Source: Amycolatopsis sp. NBC_00345
GTDB taxonomy: Bacteria; Actinomycetota; Actinomycetes; Mycobacteriales; Pseudonocardiaceae
Assembly: GCF_036116635.1 (NCBI RefSeq)
Contig: NZ_CP107995.1
Coordinates: forward strand, 3,224,001 to 3,288,000
Length of the DNA: 64,000 nucleotides
Direction of reading: 5' to 3'
The notes under the pieces are model-generated. The model made no database searches and was not told the DNA's origin. It saw only the letters and a list, made by a program, of their open reading frames with translations. This document shows positions 42,200 to 51,053 of the stretch, one piece after another. Every line of letters begins with the position of its first letter. Positions within the stretch are counted from its first letter, which is position 1. Position numbers and translations under genes: made by a program.

Positions 42200-43534
42200 T
42201 CAGCGGGTGCCGCTCACCGCGTACTCGGGCCGGTCGGCCACCGCCGCCCGGCGGTCCACAATGGACGCCAGGATCTCGCCGACGCGCACGGCCGTGTTCG
42301 ACAGCAGCGAAGACGTGATGCCGTGCGTGTGCTCAGTACCGCCCTGCAGGTACAGCCCGCCGCGCACGGTGGCGTCGGTGGTGATCCGGTAGTCGCGCTC
42401 GACGCGCAGCCGGCCCTCGCCGTCGCGCAGGCAGCCGGCAGCCAGGTCGCCGAGCAGCGGCGTCGGGTCGGCGGGCAGGTAACCCGTGGCGTACACGACG
42501 GCGTCGGCGTCCAGCTCCGTGCGCTCGCCCGTGGTCAGCGACTCGACCGTCGCGCGCACGTGCGTGCCGTGGTCGGTCACCTCCACCGGACGCGAGACGT
42601 TGAGCAGCCGCAGCCGTTCGACGCCCAGCACCTTTTCGCGGTAGACGCGCCGGTACAGCTCGTCGATCAGGTCGAGGTCGACCGCGGAGTAGTTGGTCGC
42701 GCCGTGGTAGCGCATCAGGCGCTCCTTGACCGGCTCGCTCGCCGCGTAGAACTGGTCCACCGCCTCGGGATCGAAGATCCGGTTGGCGAACGAGCTGTCG
42801 TCGGCCGGGCTGTAGCCGTAACGCGAGAAGACCGCGCACACCTCGGCGCGCGGGAACTGGTCGTGCAGCAGCGCCGCGACCTCGGCCGCGCTCTGCCCGG
42901 CGCCGACCACCACGAACCGGCGGGGGTCGGCCTCGCGCAGGCCTTCGACACGGTGCAGCAGCCCGCTGTTGTGCCAGATCCGCTCACCCGCGGTGATCCC
43001 CGCGGGCAGGTTCGGCCGCAGGCCGGTGCCCAGCACCAGGTTCCGCGCGCGCAGCTCCGTCGTCTCGCCGCCGGAGCGGGCGACCACGTCGAAGTACACG
43101 ACCTCGTCGCCGTCGAGCACCGGCTTCACCGACAGCACCTCGGTGCCGTAGGAGACCAGGTCGTCCACCTTCGCCGCGGCCCACTCGAAGTAGTCGTGGA
43201 ACTCGATGCGCAGCGGGAACAGGTTCTTGTGGTTGATGAAGTCGACCAGCCTGCCCTTGGCGTGCAGGTAGTTCAGGAAGCTGAACTCACTGGTCGGGTT
43301 GCGCATCGTCGCCAGGTCCTTGAGGAAGGAGACCTGCATAGTCGCGTTGTCGATCAACATCCCGCGGTGCCAGCCGAAACCCGCCTGCCGCTCCAGGAAG
43401 TGCGCGGTCACCGTGTCCGCGCCACTCGCGTTGTGCTCGGTCAGGGCGATCGCGAGGGCCAGGTTCGACGGGCCGAAGCCCACCCCGACCACGTCGTAAA
43501 CCGGCACCTGGCCACCGACCACTGCTCGTGACAT
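42200..43534 (-). CDS. L-ornithine N5-monooxygenase
   Basis: A 444-residue flavin-dependent N-hydroxylase of the SidA/PvdA/CchB family. It hydroxylates the delta-amino group of ornithine with FAD, NADPH and O2, the first step towards hydroxamate siderophores. The FAD motif GVGFGPSNLALA lies near residues 17-28, the NADPH motif VVVGAGQSAAEVA near 204, and the late ATGYLP motif is present. Start ATG 43534 has AGGGGA six bases upstream. It is upstream of the NRPS on the same strand and divergent from the formyltransferase, with an iron box between. Lysine is a less likely substrate, given the hydroxyornithine code of NRPS module 3. Confidence 0.94.
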   Translation of the reverse strand: MSRAVVGGQVPVYDVVGVGFGPSNLALAIALTEHNASGADTVTAHFLERQAGFGWHRGMLIDNATMQVSFLKDLATMRNPTSEFSFLNYLHAKGRLVDFINHKNLFPLRIEFHDYFEWAAAKVDDLVSYGTEVLSVKPVLDGDEVVYFDVVARSGGETTELRARNLVLGTGLRPNLPAGITAGERIWHNSGLLHRVEGLREADPRRFVVVGAGQSAAEVAALLHDQFPRAEVCAVFSRYGYSPADDSSFANRIFDPEAVDQFYAASEPVKERLMRYHGATNYSAVDLDLIDELYRRVYREKVLGVERLRLLNVSRPVEVTDHGTHVRATVESLTTGERTELDADAVVYATGYLPADPTPLLGDLAAGCLRDGEGRLRVERDYRITTDATVRGGLYLQGGTEHTHGITSSLLSNTAVRVGEILASIVDRRAAVADRPEYAVSGTR

Positions 43535-43606
43535 GAAAGTCCCCTAGCGCGGCACTGCCGCATCTCGGTTCTCGACGACGAAAAGACCAGGAAACCCTAA
43601 CCTAAC

Positions 43607-43625
43607 TTAGGCGAGGCTCAGCTAG
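43607..43625. promoter_or_regulatory. IdeR/DmdR-type iron box
   Basis: TTAGGCGAGGCTCAGCTAG matches the actinobacterial iron-box consensus TTAGGTTAGGCTCACCTAA at 15 of 19 positions by my count. It sits in the 138-base gap between the divergent hydroxylase and formyltransferase starts, partly overlapped on its left by another CCTAACCTAA half-site. Iron-loaded IdeR/DmdR would be expected to repress both genes when iron is sufficient. Confidence 0.82.
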
Positions 43626-43672
43626 TACCTTGTGGGTGATGTTCATCCCTCGACGATGAAAGGGCACAGCCG

Positions 43673-44620
43673 ATGCGCGTGGCCATGTTCGGCTACCAGA
43701 CCTGGGGGCACCGCACCCTGCGAGCGCTGATCGACGCGGGCCACGAGGTCGCCCTCGTCGTCACACACCCGAAGAGCGACCACGCCTACGAGAAGATCTG
43801 GTCCGACTCCGTCGCCGACCTGGCCGAGGCGAACGGCATCCGCGCGCTGCTGCGCACGCGGCCCGACGACGCCGAGCTGCTGGCCGAGCTGAAGGCGGCC
43901 GACCTGGACCTGATCGTGGCCAACAACTGGCGCACCTGGCTGCCGCCGGAGATCTTCGCCCTGCCCCGGCACGGCACGCTGAACGTGCACGACTCGCTGC
44001 TGCCCGCCTACGCCGGCTTCTCGCCGCTGATCTGGGCGCTGGTCAACGGCGAGCCCGAGGTCGGCGTGACCGCCCACATGATGAACGCCGAGCTGGACGC
44101 GGGCGACATCGTCGTGCAGCGCGCGGTGCCGGTCGGCCCGAAGGACACGACCACGGACCTGTTCCACCGCACCGTGGACCTGATCGAGCCGATCACCACC
44201 GAGGCCATCTCACTCATCGAGACGGGCACCGTGGTGCCGATCGCCCAGGACCGGTCGAAAGCGAGCTTCTTCCACAAGCGGGCGGCGCGCGACAGCCTGA
44301 TCGACTGGACGTGGCCGGCCGAGGACATCGAGCGCCTGGTGCGCGCCCAGTCCGACCCGTACCCCAACGCGTTCGCCTATCACCGCGGCGAGCAGCTGCG
44401 GATCGCCGCCGCCTCGGTCTCGGCGGGGCACTACGGCGGCACGCCGGGCCGCATCTTCATCAAGGAGGGCGACGGCGTGGTGATCGTCGCCGGCCCCGAG
44501 GCCCGGCGCGGGCACTCCCCCGGGCTGCTCGTCGAGCGCGTCCGCACCGCCGACGGCACCGAGCTGGCCGCAGCCGACTACTTCACCACGATGGGCGGGT
44601 ACCTGACCGACCGCCCCTGA
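43673..44620 (+). CDS. N5-hydroxyornithine formyltransferase (formyl-THF dependent)
   Basis: A 315-residue protein of the methionyl-tRNA formyltransferase-like family, as used in coelichelin-type pathways to formylate N5-hydroxyornithine from 10-formyl-tetrahydrofolate. The catalytic set is visible: Asn and His in NVHDSLLPAYAG (about 104-106) and Asp in ELDAGDIVVQ (about 142). A C-terminal OB-like part follows. Start ATG 43673. It is divergent from the hydroxylase and shares its iron box, so both should be induced by iron starvation. No N5-acetyltransferase is nearby, which favours formyl over acetyl hydroxamates. Confidence 0.9.
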   Translation: MRVAMFGYQTWGHRTLRALIDAGHEVALVVTHPKSDHAYEKIWSDSVADLAEANGIRALLRTRPDDAELLAELKAADLDLIVANNWRTWLPPEIFALPRHGTLNVHDSLLPAYAGFSPLIWALVNGEPEVGVTAHMMNAELDAGDIVVQRAVPVGPKDTTTDLFHRTVDLIEPITTEAISLIETGTVVPIAQDRSKASFFHKRAARDSLIDWTWPAEDIERLVRAQSDPYPNAFAYHRGEQLRIAAASVSAGHYGGTPGRIFIKEGDGVVIVAGPEARRGHSPGLLVERVRTADGTELAAADYFTTMGGYLTDRP

Positions 44621-44623
44621 GCC

Positions 44624-44671
44624 CCTTGTGAGTGTTTATGACGGTTCTAACCGGCATAAACACTCACAAGG
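44624..44671. repeat. 48-nt palindrome, family B copy 2
   Basis: Arms CCTTGTGAGTGTTTATG and CATAAACACTCACAAGG pair over 17 bases. One mismatch follows at the same place as in copy 1, then CGGTT/AACCG. It lies between the convergent stops of the formyltransferase (44620) and the ABC-F gene (44675), where a two-way terminator would be useful. Compared with copy 1 it differs in the outer pairs and in one inner pair (G-C to T-A), always in both arms. Confidence 0.92.
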
Positions 44672-44674
44672 CCG

Positions 44675-46312
44675 TCAGGCCTCGGTCACCTTGCCGCCGG
44701 CCACTTCGAGGCGGCGGGTGACCGCGACGGCGTCGAGCATGCGGCGGTCGTGGGTCACCAGGAGCAGGGTGCCCGGGTAACGGTCCAAAGCGGACTCCAG
44801 CTGCTCGATCGCCGGCAGGTCGAGGTGGTTCGTCGGCTCGTCGAGCACCAGCAAGTTGACGCCGCGGGCCTGCAGCAGGGCCAAGGCGGCGCGCGTGCGC
44901 TCACCCGGCGAGAGCGTCTCCGCGGGGCGCAGCACGTGCGCCGCCTTCAAGCCGAACTTCGCCAGCAGGGTGCGGACCTCCGCGTCGGGCAGCGACGGGA
45001 CTTCGCGGGCGAAGGCGTCCGACAACGGTTCGTCGCCGAGGAACAGCCGCCGCGCCTGGTCGACCTCGCCGACGACGACGCCTGGGCCGAGCGCCGCGCT
45101 GCCCTCGTCGAGCGGCAGCCGGCCGAGCAGCGCGGCCAGCAGCGTCGACTTGCCCGCGCCGTTCGCACCGGTGATGGCGACCTTGTCCGCCCAGTCCACC
45201 TGCAGGTCCACCGGGCCGAGGGTGAAGCCGTCCCGCCGGACGACGGCGCCCCGCAACGTCGCCACGACCGCCCCGGCGCGCGGGGCCGCGGCGATCTCCA
45301 TCCGCAGCTCCCACTCCTTGCGGGGCTCCTCCACCACGTCGAGCCGCTCGATCATCCGGTCGGTCTGGCGCGCCTTCGACGCCTGCTTTTCCGTGGCCTC
45401 ACTGCGGAACTTGCGCCCGACCTTGTCGTTGTCGGGCGCCTTGCGCCGCGCGTTCTTGACGCCCTTCTCCATCCACGAACGCTGCATGCCCGCGCGGGCC
45501 TCCAGCGCGGCGCGGGTGCCGGCGTACTCCTCGTAGTCCTCACGCGCGTGCCGGCGCGCCACCTCGCGTTCCTCCAGGTACGACTCGTAACCGCCGCCGT
45601 ACGCGCGGACCTGCTGCTGCGCCAGGTCCAGCTCGACGACCCGGTCCACGGTGCGGGCCAGGAACTCGCGGTCGTGGCTGACCAGCACGGTCGCCGCGCG
45701 CAGGCCGGTGACGAACCGCTCCAGCCGGGCGAGGCCGTCGAGGTCAAGGTCGTTGGTCGGCTCGTCGAGCAGGAAGACGTCGTAACGGCTCAGCAGCAGC
45801 GACGCCAGCCCGGCGCGCGCGGCCTGCCCGCCGGACAGCGACACCATCGGCTGATCGAGGTCGACGGCCAGGCCGAGGTCGGCGGCGACCTCGGCCGCGC
45901 GCTCGTCGAGGTCGGCGCCGCCGAGGGCGAGCCAGCGGTCCAGCGCCGTGGCGTAGGTGTCGTCCGAGCCGTCGGCACCCGCGGTGAGCGCCTCCGTCGC
46001 GGAGTCCAGCTCGGCCTGCGCGGCGGCGACTCCGGTGCGGCGCGCCAGGAACTCCCGGACCGACTCCCCCGGCCGCCGCTCGGGCTCCTGCGGCAGATGG
46101 CCGACGGTGGCCGTGGGCGGGTTCAGCCGGACCGCGCCCGACTCCGGGCGCTCCAGCCCGGCGAGCGTGCGCAGCAGGGTGGACTTCCCGGCGCCGTTCA
46201 CGCCGACGAGCCCGACCACGTCGCCAGGGGCGACAACCAGGTCGAGACCGGAAAACAGGGTGCGGTCACCGTGGCCCGAGGCCAGGTCCTTCGCGACGAT
46301 CGTTGCGCTCAT
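44675..46312 (-). CDS. ABC-F family ATPase
   Basis: A 545-residue protein with two ABC ATPase domains and no membrane segments. Domain 1 has GVNGAGKSTLL, LSGGQAARAG and LLDEPTNDLDLDGL. Domain 2 has GANGAGKSTLL, LSPGERTRAA and VLDEPTNHLDLP. A charged linker of about 80 residues (EREVARRHAREDYEEYAG) separates them. This is the ABC-F group, which acts on ribosomes either as translation factors or as antibiotic-protection proteins; it is not a transporter. Start ATG 46312. The neighbouring siderophore genes are convergent and give no clue to function. Resistance versus housekeeping cannot be decided here. Confidence 0.9.
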   Translation of the reverse strand: MSATIVAKDLASGHGDRTLFSGLDLVVAPGDVVGLVGVNGAGKSTLLRTLAGLERPESGAVRLNPPTATVGHLPQEPERRPGESVREFLARRTGVAAAQAELDSATEALTAGADGSDDTYATALDRWLALGGADLDERAAEVAADLGLAVDLDQPMVSLSGGQAARAGLASLLLSRYDVFLLDEPTNDLDLDGLARLERFVTGLRAATVLVSHDREFLARTVDRVVELDLAQQQVRAYGGGYESYLEEREVARRHAREDYEEYAGTRAALEARAGMQRSWMEKGVKNARRKAPDNDKVGRKFRSEATEKQASKARQTDRMIERLDVVEEPRKEWELRMEIAAAPRAGAVVATLRGAVVRRDGFTLGPVDLQVDWADKVAITGANGAGKSTLLAALLGRLPLDEGSAALGPGVVVGEVDQARRLFLGDEPLSDAFAREVPSLPDAEVRTLLAKFGLKAAHVLRPAETLSPGERTRAALALLQARGVNLLVLDEPTNHLDLPAIEQLESALDRYPGTLLLVTHDRRMLDAVAVTRRLEVAGGKVTEA

Positions 46313-46457
46313 TTGAGGCCCGAGTCTACGGGTGCCCGGTTCCGCCGCCGCCAGGCCCGGACCCGACCCTGTGTGTGTCGAGTGTCGTCTCGGTCACTCG
46401 GAGTGGGTACCCTGGGCGGGTTGTCGATCCTAGGGAGCAGTGAGGTCGGTGAAACTC

Positions 46458-47372
46458 ATGGCGGAACCCGCCACCCCGGTCGCCTTCGGCCATCGGGCGC
46501 CGCAGCCGCGGGACCCCCGCGCCGCGGCGCCCCGGCCGACGGTCAGCAGGAGGCGCGAGGTCAGCCACGCGAGCGCCCGCTCCCTGCTGATGACGGTGCT
46601 CGGCGAGTACGTGCTGCCGCGCGACCGGCCGGTGTGGACCTCCATGCTCGTCGACGTGCTGGGCGTGCTCGACGTCGAGGAGAAGTCCGCGCGCCAGGCG
46701 CTCGCGCGCTCCTCGGCCGAGGGCTGGCTGGTGTCCGAGCGCGTCGGCCGGCGCGTGCGCTGGTCGCTCACCCCGCCCGGGCGGCGGCTGCTCACCGAGG
46801 GCGCCGAGCGGATCTACGAGTTCGGCCGCGCCGGCCTGAGCTGGGACGGCCGGTGGCTGATGCTGATCGTCTCGGTGCCGGAGGCGAAGCGCGACCTGCG
46901 CCACCGCCTGCGCACACGGCTCACCTGGGCCGGCTTCGGCTCGCCGGTGGCCGGTGTCTGGGTCAGCCCGGACCCGAGCCGTCAGCGCGAGGCGCAGCAG
47001 ATCGTCGCCGAGCTGGGCCTCGACGCGCAGGCCATGTCGTTCACCGCGGCGTACGGCGAAGTCGGCGAGCAGGAGAGCATGGTCGCCCGCTCCTGGGACC
47101 TGTCCGAGCTGACCGACCGCTACGAGGACTTCATCGACCGGTTCACCGGCCTGCGGCCCGCCGGCGGCCGCCCGGCGCTGCGCGCGCAGACCGAGCTGGT
47201 GCACGAGTGGCGCCGCTTCCCGTTCCTCGACCCGCGGCTGCCCGCCGAGCTGCTGCCCACCGAGTGGAGCGGTGCGAAGGCCGCGGAACTGTTCCACCGC
47301 AAGCACGTCGACTGGCGGCCGGAGGCCCAGCGGTACTGGGACGGGCTGCTCGAGAAAGAGGAGAAGGCATGA
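46458..47372 (+). CDS. PaaX-family transcriptional regulator
   Basis: A PaaX-like repressor of about 304 residues, from the family that controls phenylacetate and other CoA-thioester catabolism. The N-terminal winged helix contains SARSLLMTVLGEYVLP and SARQALARSSAEGWL. The middle has the family's WDGRWLMLIVSVPE, and the C-terminal part FLDPRLPAELLPTEW. Start choice is uncertain: ATG 46458 is used; GTG 46449 and GTG 46440 (with AGGGAG just upstream) are alternatives. Its TGA overlaps the ATG of the crotonase (ATGA), so the two form an operon and the crotonase substrate is the likely signal. Confidence 0.85.
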   Translation: MAEPATPVAFGHRAPQPRDPRAAAPRPTVSRRREVSHASARSLLMTVLGEYVLPRDRPVWTSMLVDVLGVLDVEEKSARQALARSSAEGWLVSERVGRRVRWSLTPPGRRLLTEGAERIYEFGRAGLSWDGRWLMLIVSVPEAKRDLRHRLRTRLTWAGFGSPVAGVWVSPDPSRQREAQQIVAELGLDAQAMSFTAAYGEVGEQESMVARSWDLSELTDRYEDFIDRFTGLRPAGGRPALRAQTELVHEWRRFPFLDPRLPAELLPTEWSGAKAAELFHRKHVDWRPEAQRYWDGLLEKEEKA

Positions 47373-48142
47373 CCCGCCTGGATCGTGACGAGAGCGGCTT
47401 GGCCGTGCTGACCATCGACGCGCCCCCGCTCAACCTCTACACCACCGAGCTGCAGGACGACCTCCTCACGGCGATCTCGTCGCTGGAAGCCGAGCCCGCG
47501 CGGGCGCTGCTGATCCGCGCCGAGGGCAAGATCGTCAGCGGCGGCGTCGACGTGTCCCTGTTCGACGCCCAGGGCTCCCCCGCCGAGGCGAAGGTGCTCT
47601 TCGACCGGTTGCTCACCGTGCCGGACCGCATCGCCGCGCTGCCGTTCCCGACGGTGTTCGCCGCGCACGGCCTGTGCCTCACCTGGGCGTTCGAGGTGGC
47701 CGTGGCGTGCGACCTGCTGCTCGCGGCGTCGCGCGCGAGGTTCGGGCTGGTGGAGAAGGTGGTCGGGCTGACGCCGACGATGGGCGGGACCCAGCGCCTC
47801 GCCGCGCGGGCGGGCGTCGCGCGCGCCAAGGAGTTCGTCTACACCGGCGACACCTACGACGCGACCACGCTCGAGCGCTGGAACGTGATCAACCGCGTGC
47901 TCCCGGACGACGGCTTCGACGCCGCCGCGCGGAAGTTCGCCACGGACCTGGCGGCGGGCCCGACCCGGGCGCACGCGGCCACCAAGCGCGTGCTCGCGCA
48001 CTTCGAGCACGGCGGCGTGCCGGAGGCCAACGCCCATGTCACGTCCATCGCCGCCGAGCTGTTCGACACCGAGGACCTGCGCGCCGCGGTGAAGTCGTTC
48101 CTCTCCGACGGCCCCGGCAAGGCGACCTTCACCGGCCGCTGA
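47369..48142 (+). CDS. Enoyl-CoA hydratase/isomerase (crotonase) family protein
   Basis: A 257-residue crotonase-fold enzyme. The oxyanion-hole regions are seen in KIVSGGVDVSLF (about 52) and HGLCLTWAFEVAVACD (about 98), where the Glu of the usual GGGxE position is kept. The second Glu region is GLVEKVVGLTPTMGGTQR. It would act on an acyl-CoA thioester, by hydration, isomerisation or another crotonase reaction; the substrate cannot be told. Start ATG 47369 overlaps the regulator stop by four bases, so translation is coupled. Confidence 0.88.
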   Translation: MTRLDRDESGLAVLTIDAPPLNLYTTELQDDLLTAISSLEAEPARALLIRAEGKIVSGGVDVSLFDAQGSPAEAKVLFDRLLTVPDRIAALPFPTVFAAHGLCLTWAFEVAVACDLLLAASRARFGLVEKVVGLTPTMGGTQRLAARAGVARAKEFVYTGDTYDATTLERWNVINRVLPDDGFDAAARKFATDLAAGPTRAHAATKRVLAHFEHGGVPEANAHVTSIAAELFDTEDLRAAVKSFLSDGPGKATFTGR

Positions 48143-48206
48143 CGCCTTCCTGCTTGACGTCTTCCTGCTTGATGACGTCGCAGTCGTTCACAACACCCGC
48201 GAATTG

Positions 48207-48251
48207 TTCAGCCCGCTGAATGGAAATAGCCATTCCGTTCAGCGGGCTGAA
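48207..48251 (+). terminator. Hairpin downstream of the crotonase gene
   Basis: Arms TTCAGCCCGCTGAATGGAA and TTCCGTTCAGCGGGCTGAA pair over 19 bases with one wobble, and the loop is about seven bases. No T-tract follows. It is 64 bases after the crotonase stop and 140 before the next gene, so a terminator is the simplest reading. Two imperfect direct repeats of CTTCCTGCTTGA lie just before it (48147-48173). Confidence 0.7.
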
Positions 48252-48391
48252 TTCGTCGGGAACTGTTCCTTCGGAACGCGAAGAAAGTCTATGTCCGGTC
48301 TTGACGATTCTGGTCTGGACCATGAAACTGGGACACAGCGCTCACCGGTGACACAAATCACTATCCCCTCCGCCCCCCACCGAGGAGAGCC

Positions 48392-49600
48392 ATGTCCGCA
48401 CGACGTTCCGGGGTGAGGAAACTCCTCACCCTTGTTGCGATGCTGCCTGTCTGCCTGGGATTGGCCGTCACACCGGCGCCGGCCGCGCCCGCTCCGGCCA
48501 CCGCCGCCGCACCCGCGGCGTTCACCCATCCCGGCGTGCTGGTGAGCCGCGCACAACTGGATTTCGTCCACACCAAGGTCGATTCCGGCGCCCAGCCGTG
48601 GAAGAGCGCGTACGACCAGATGATGGGCAGCGCCTACGCCTCGCTTTCCCGCACGGCGAAACCGCGTTCCGTCGTCGAATGCGGCCCCTATTCGAACCCG
48701 AACCTGGGTTGCACCGATGAGCGGGAAGACGCGATCGCCGCGTATACCGACGCTCTCGCTTGGTATCTGACGCAAGACGATCGTTACGCGAAGAAGGCGA
48801 TCGAGCTGATGGACGCGTGGTCGGCCACGATCACCAATCACACCAACAGCAACGCGCCGCTGCAGACCGGCTGGGCGGGCTCGTCGTGGTCGCGGGCGGC
48901 GGAGCTGATCAAGTCGACGTACACGAGCTGGCCGAACGCCGGCCGCTTCGGGACGATGCTGCGCAACGTCTACCTGTCGAAGATCATCGGCGGCAGCAAC
49001 AGCAACGGAAACTGGGAGCTGGTGATGATGGAGGCGGCCGTCGGCATCTCGGTGTTCCTCGACGACAAGACCAGCTACGACTCGGCGATGGCCCGCTACC
49101 GCAACCGCGTGGCGGCGTACGTCTACCTGTCCAGCGACGGCTCCCTGCCGAAGACGGTGCCGGGCAGCGGCCTGAACACGCGCGACCAGATCGTCGGCTA
49201 CTGGCAGGGCCAGGGCACCTTCATGACCGGCCTGACCCAGGAAACCTGCCGCGACTTCGTCCACACCGGCTACGGCATCGCCTCGATCGCCGACGTCGCG
49301 GAGACCTCCCGCATCCAGGGCCAGGACCTGTACGGCACGGACGTCGGCGAGCGGCTCCGCCAGGCCCTGGGCTTCCAGTCGAAGTACCAGCTGGGCGCCG
49401 CCGTCCCGAGCAACCTCTGCGGCGGCAAGCTCACCCTGGGCCTCGGCCCGGTCACCGAGGTGGGCTTCAACGCCCTGAACACCCGTCTGGGCATCGCGAT
49501 GGCCAACACCCAGACCCTGACCGAGCAGCAGCGCCCGGCGGGCACCAACAACCTGTTCGTGGAGTGGCAGACCCTCACCCACGCCGCCAACCCCAACTGA
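48392..49600 (+). CDS. Secreted alginate lyase-family protein
   Basis: A 402-residue exported protein. The N-terminus has a basic start, a hydrophobic stretch (LLTLVAMLPVCLGLAV) and an Ala/Pro-rich cleavage region (about 30-42). The mature part fits the alginate-lyase alpha/alpha fold: HPGVLVSRAQLDFVHTK, NHTNSNAPLQTGWAGSSW, and SNSNGNWELVMMEA, where Asn-Trp-Glu is typical of the family. It would degrade a uronic-acid polysaccharide by beta-elimination; alginate itself is not proven. Start ATG 48392 has GAGGAGAG upstream. It stands alone between hairpins. Confidence 0.82.
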   Translation: MSARRSGVRKLLTLVAMLPVCLGLAVTPAPAAPAPATAAAPAAFTHPGVLVSRAQLDFVHTKVDSGAQPWKSAYDQMMGSAYASLSRTAKPRSVVECGPYSNPNLGCTDEREDAIAAYTDALAWYLTQDDRYAKKAIELMDAWSATITNHTNSNAPLQTGWAGSSWSRAAELIKSTYTSWPNAGRFGTMLRNVYLSKIIGGSNSNGNWELVMMEAAVGISVFLDDKTSYDSAMARYRNRVAAYVYLSSDGSLPKTVPGSGLNTRDQIVGYWQGQGTFMTGLTQETCRDFVHTGYGIASIADVAETSRIQGQDLYGTDVGERLRQALGFQSKYQLGAAVPSNLCGGKLTLGLGPVTEVGFNALNTRLGIAMANTQTLTEQQRPAGTNNLFVEWQTLTHAANPN

Positions 49601-49740
49601 CAACCCTCCCGGATCCCGCTCCGGCGCGCAGGTCGCTCCGGAGCGGGTTTCCGCAGGTCAGCGGGAAACGGTGACCTCCCTGCAAGCGTCTGATCGCGAC
49701 CCGCTAAAGTACTCACATCGCACTCCACGGAGCGCGGGTC

Positions 49741-49814
<74 letters not shown>

Positions 49815-49822
49815 CCGGACAG

Positions 49823-49854
49823 GCCACGTTCACGCAGGTGAACGTGGCTTTTTT
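49823..49854 (+). terminator. Rho-independent terminator of the tRNA gene
   Basis: Stem GCCACGTTCAC / GTGAACGTGGC with loop GCAG, followed directly by TTTTTT. It is a textbook intrinsic terminator, eight bases after the tRNA. Confidence 0.95.
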
Positions 49855-49885
49855 CATTTCCAAGGTTGCTCCGGAACGGCGGAAA

Positions 49886-49923
49886 CCCCGGAGCATGCCA
49901 CATTCATGTCACATGCTCCGGGG
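49886..49923. terminator. Hairpin between tRNA-Pro and recombinase remnant
   Basis: Arms CCCCGGAGCATG and CATGCTCCGGGG pair perfectly over 12 bases with a 14-base loop. It lies nine bases past the stop of the minus-strand recombinase remnant, where that gene's terminator would be. Confidence 0.6.
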
Positions 49924-49931
49924 CTTCCCCG

Positions 49932-50130
49932 TCAGGCCGCCACGCTCTCCAGTGCCCTCGTGCGACGCAGGTCGAGCACGTCGACCACCTCATCGAGGCG
50001 TCCTTGTGCCCGAGCATCTGCTGGATCACCTTCACATTCGGCCCCGGCGGCGATCGCGAGCGACGCGGCAGTGTGGCGGAGCTTGTGCGGCGTCAGGTCT
50101 GCCACCTGCTACCACTGCCAGGCCGAGTTC
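49932..50130 (-). pseudogene. Remnant of a tyrosine recombinase (integrase)
   Basis: Read on the minus strand, 50100-50043 gives DLTPHKLRHTAASLAIAAG, the RHT box region of phage-type integrases. After a one-base shift, 50035-49988 gives NVKVIQQMLGHKDASM, the box with the second catalytic His. A further shift leads to a short C-terminus ending TGA at 49934-49932. The catalytic Tyr segment is missing and an in-frame stop (TAG) lies about 30 bases upstream of the RHT part, so the gene is dead. It probably marks the end of a decayed integrative element next to tRNA-Pro. Confidence 0.82.
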
Positions 50131-50450
50131 ACCCCCGCGTACTTGCTGCCACCTCGCGCCGGCTGACCACTGGGTCCGGCTGACCACTGTGTTCAGAGTT
50201 TCTTCGCTTGTTCAAGGCGGGCCCCTGCGGGGCCGCGCTGCTTTCGGGCCGGGCACGCGGGGCCGCCTCCGGCACCAAGTACCCGGCCCCAGCGGCTGCA
50301 CCACGGGGCCACGGAACAAGAAAAAGAGAAGGTCCTCGCCGGACGGACCGGTCTCCGAGATTGGCGGGAGGACGCGCACGTCGAGTTCGTGAGTGACCTG
50401 TCGCCAGGTCGACGAGATGGCGAAGAGGCTACCCACTTGTAGTTGGTCAA
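50131..50450. other. Gap downstream of the recombinase remnant
   Basis: About 320 bases with open frames on both strands, none with a family signature or a good start site. Base composition is less GC-rich than the core genes. I read this as decayed mobile-element sequence. Confidence 0.35.
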
Positions 50451-51053
50451 CTACTCGTGACTGAGCAGTTCGCTCCGGATAGCCTCAATCACTCCTGTCC
50501 GTTTTCGGCCGGCCTCGTGTGTTCTCTGATTTACCTGAGACTCACACTGTTCGAGGGCCTGCGGATCAAGTGGATCCCTGGGTACGATCTGATGCTCACC
50601 CCTCAAAAACTGGGCCTGGAAGCGCCCAACGTCGGCAGTGTGGTCGGCTTCTTCCATCTCCTTCCAGAGCGCCCGTATCGACGGCGAGGCCCACGCCACA
50701 ATCCGAGCTTCGATATCGGCGTGTTCCTCGCGCGTGATCTCGGGCTCCTGTAGCGCATAGCCGCTCTTCTCCGACCAAAAGTTGTAGTTTTCCGGGCGAA
50801 GGCGCGCCAACCTGAGGAGATACTTCACCGCGTCCTCGTACACAGCGAATCGTCGCTCGGAGAGCGCCTGTTGGCGCTGCCCCTTCAGCGTTGTATCGGC
50901 CAGTGTTCGCGCATGCCTGAACCCCGCAACCGCCACAAACGCTGTCCCCGCGATACCGACCAACGTTGCCGTCGCCGAGACAGCTGCGCCCTGAACCTGC
51001 GGGTTCAGGGCGGCGACCCAGGTCACGAGGTTGGCCGTCACAGTCCAGCTCAT
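50451..51053 (-). CDS. Hypothetical protein with one N-terminal membrane segment
   Basis: A 200-residue protein I do not recognise. One strong transmembrane helix lies near residues 25-45 (AVSATATLVGIAGTAFVAVA). A mostly charged helical C-terminal part follows (RRFAVYEDAVKYLLRLARLR, then REEHADIEARIVAW), likely cytoplasmic. Start ATG 51053; the ribosome site is weak. Small single-span proteins of this type are common in actinomycete accessory regions. Its place beside a broken integrase suggests cargo of a former element. Confidence 0.6.
   Translation of the reverse strand: MSWTVTANLVTWVAALNPQVQGAAVSATATLVGIAGTAFVAVAGFRHARTLADTTLKGQRQQALSERRFAVYEDAVKYLLRLARLRPENYNFWSEKSGYALQEPEITREEHADIEARIVAWASPSIRALWKEMEEADHTADVGRFQAQFLRGEHQIVPRDPLDPQALEQCESQVNQRTHEAGRKRTGVIEAIRSELLSHE

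Noticed and set aside
44675..46312. ABC ATPase as the siderophore exporter
   Set aside because: Two fused ABC domains without membrane segments make it ABC-F, which is not a transporter.
48141..48175. Imperfect direct repeats CTTCCTGCTTGA
   Set aside because: Only two copies with no spacer array, so not CRISPR or another repeat system; probably local duplication.
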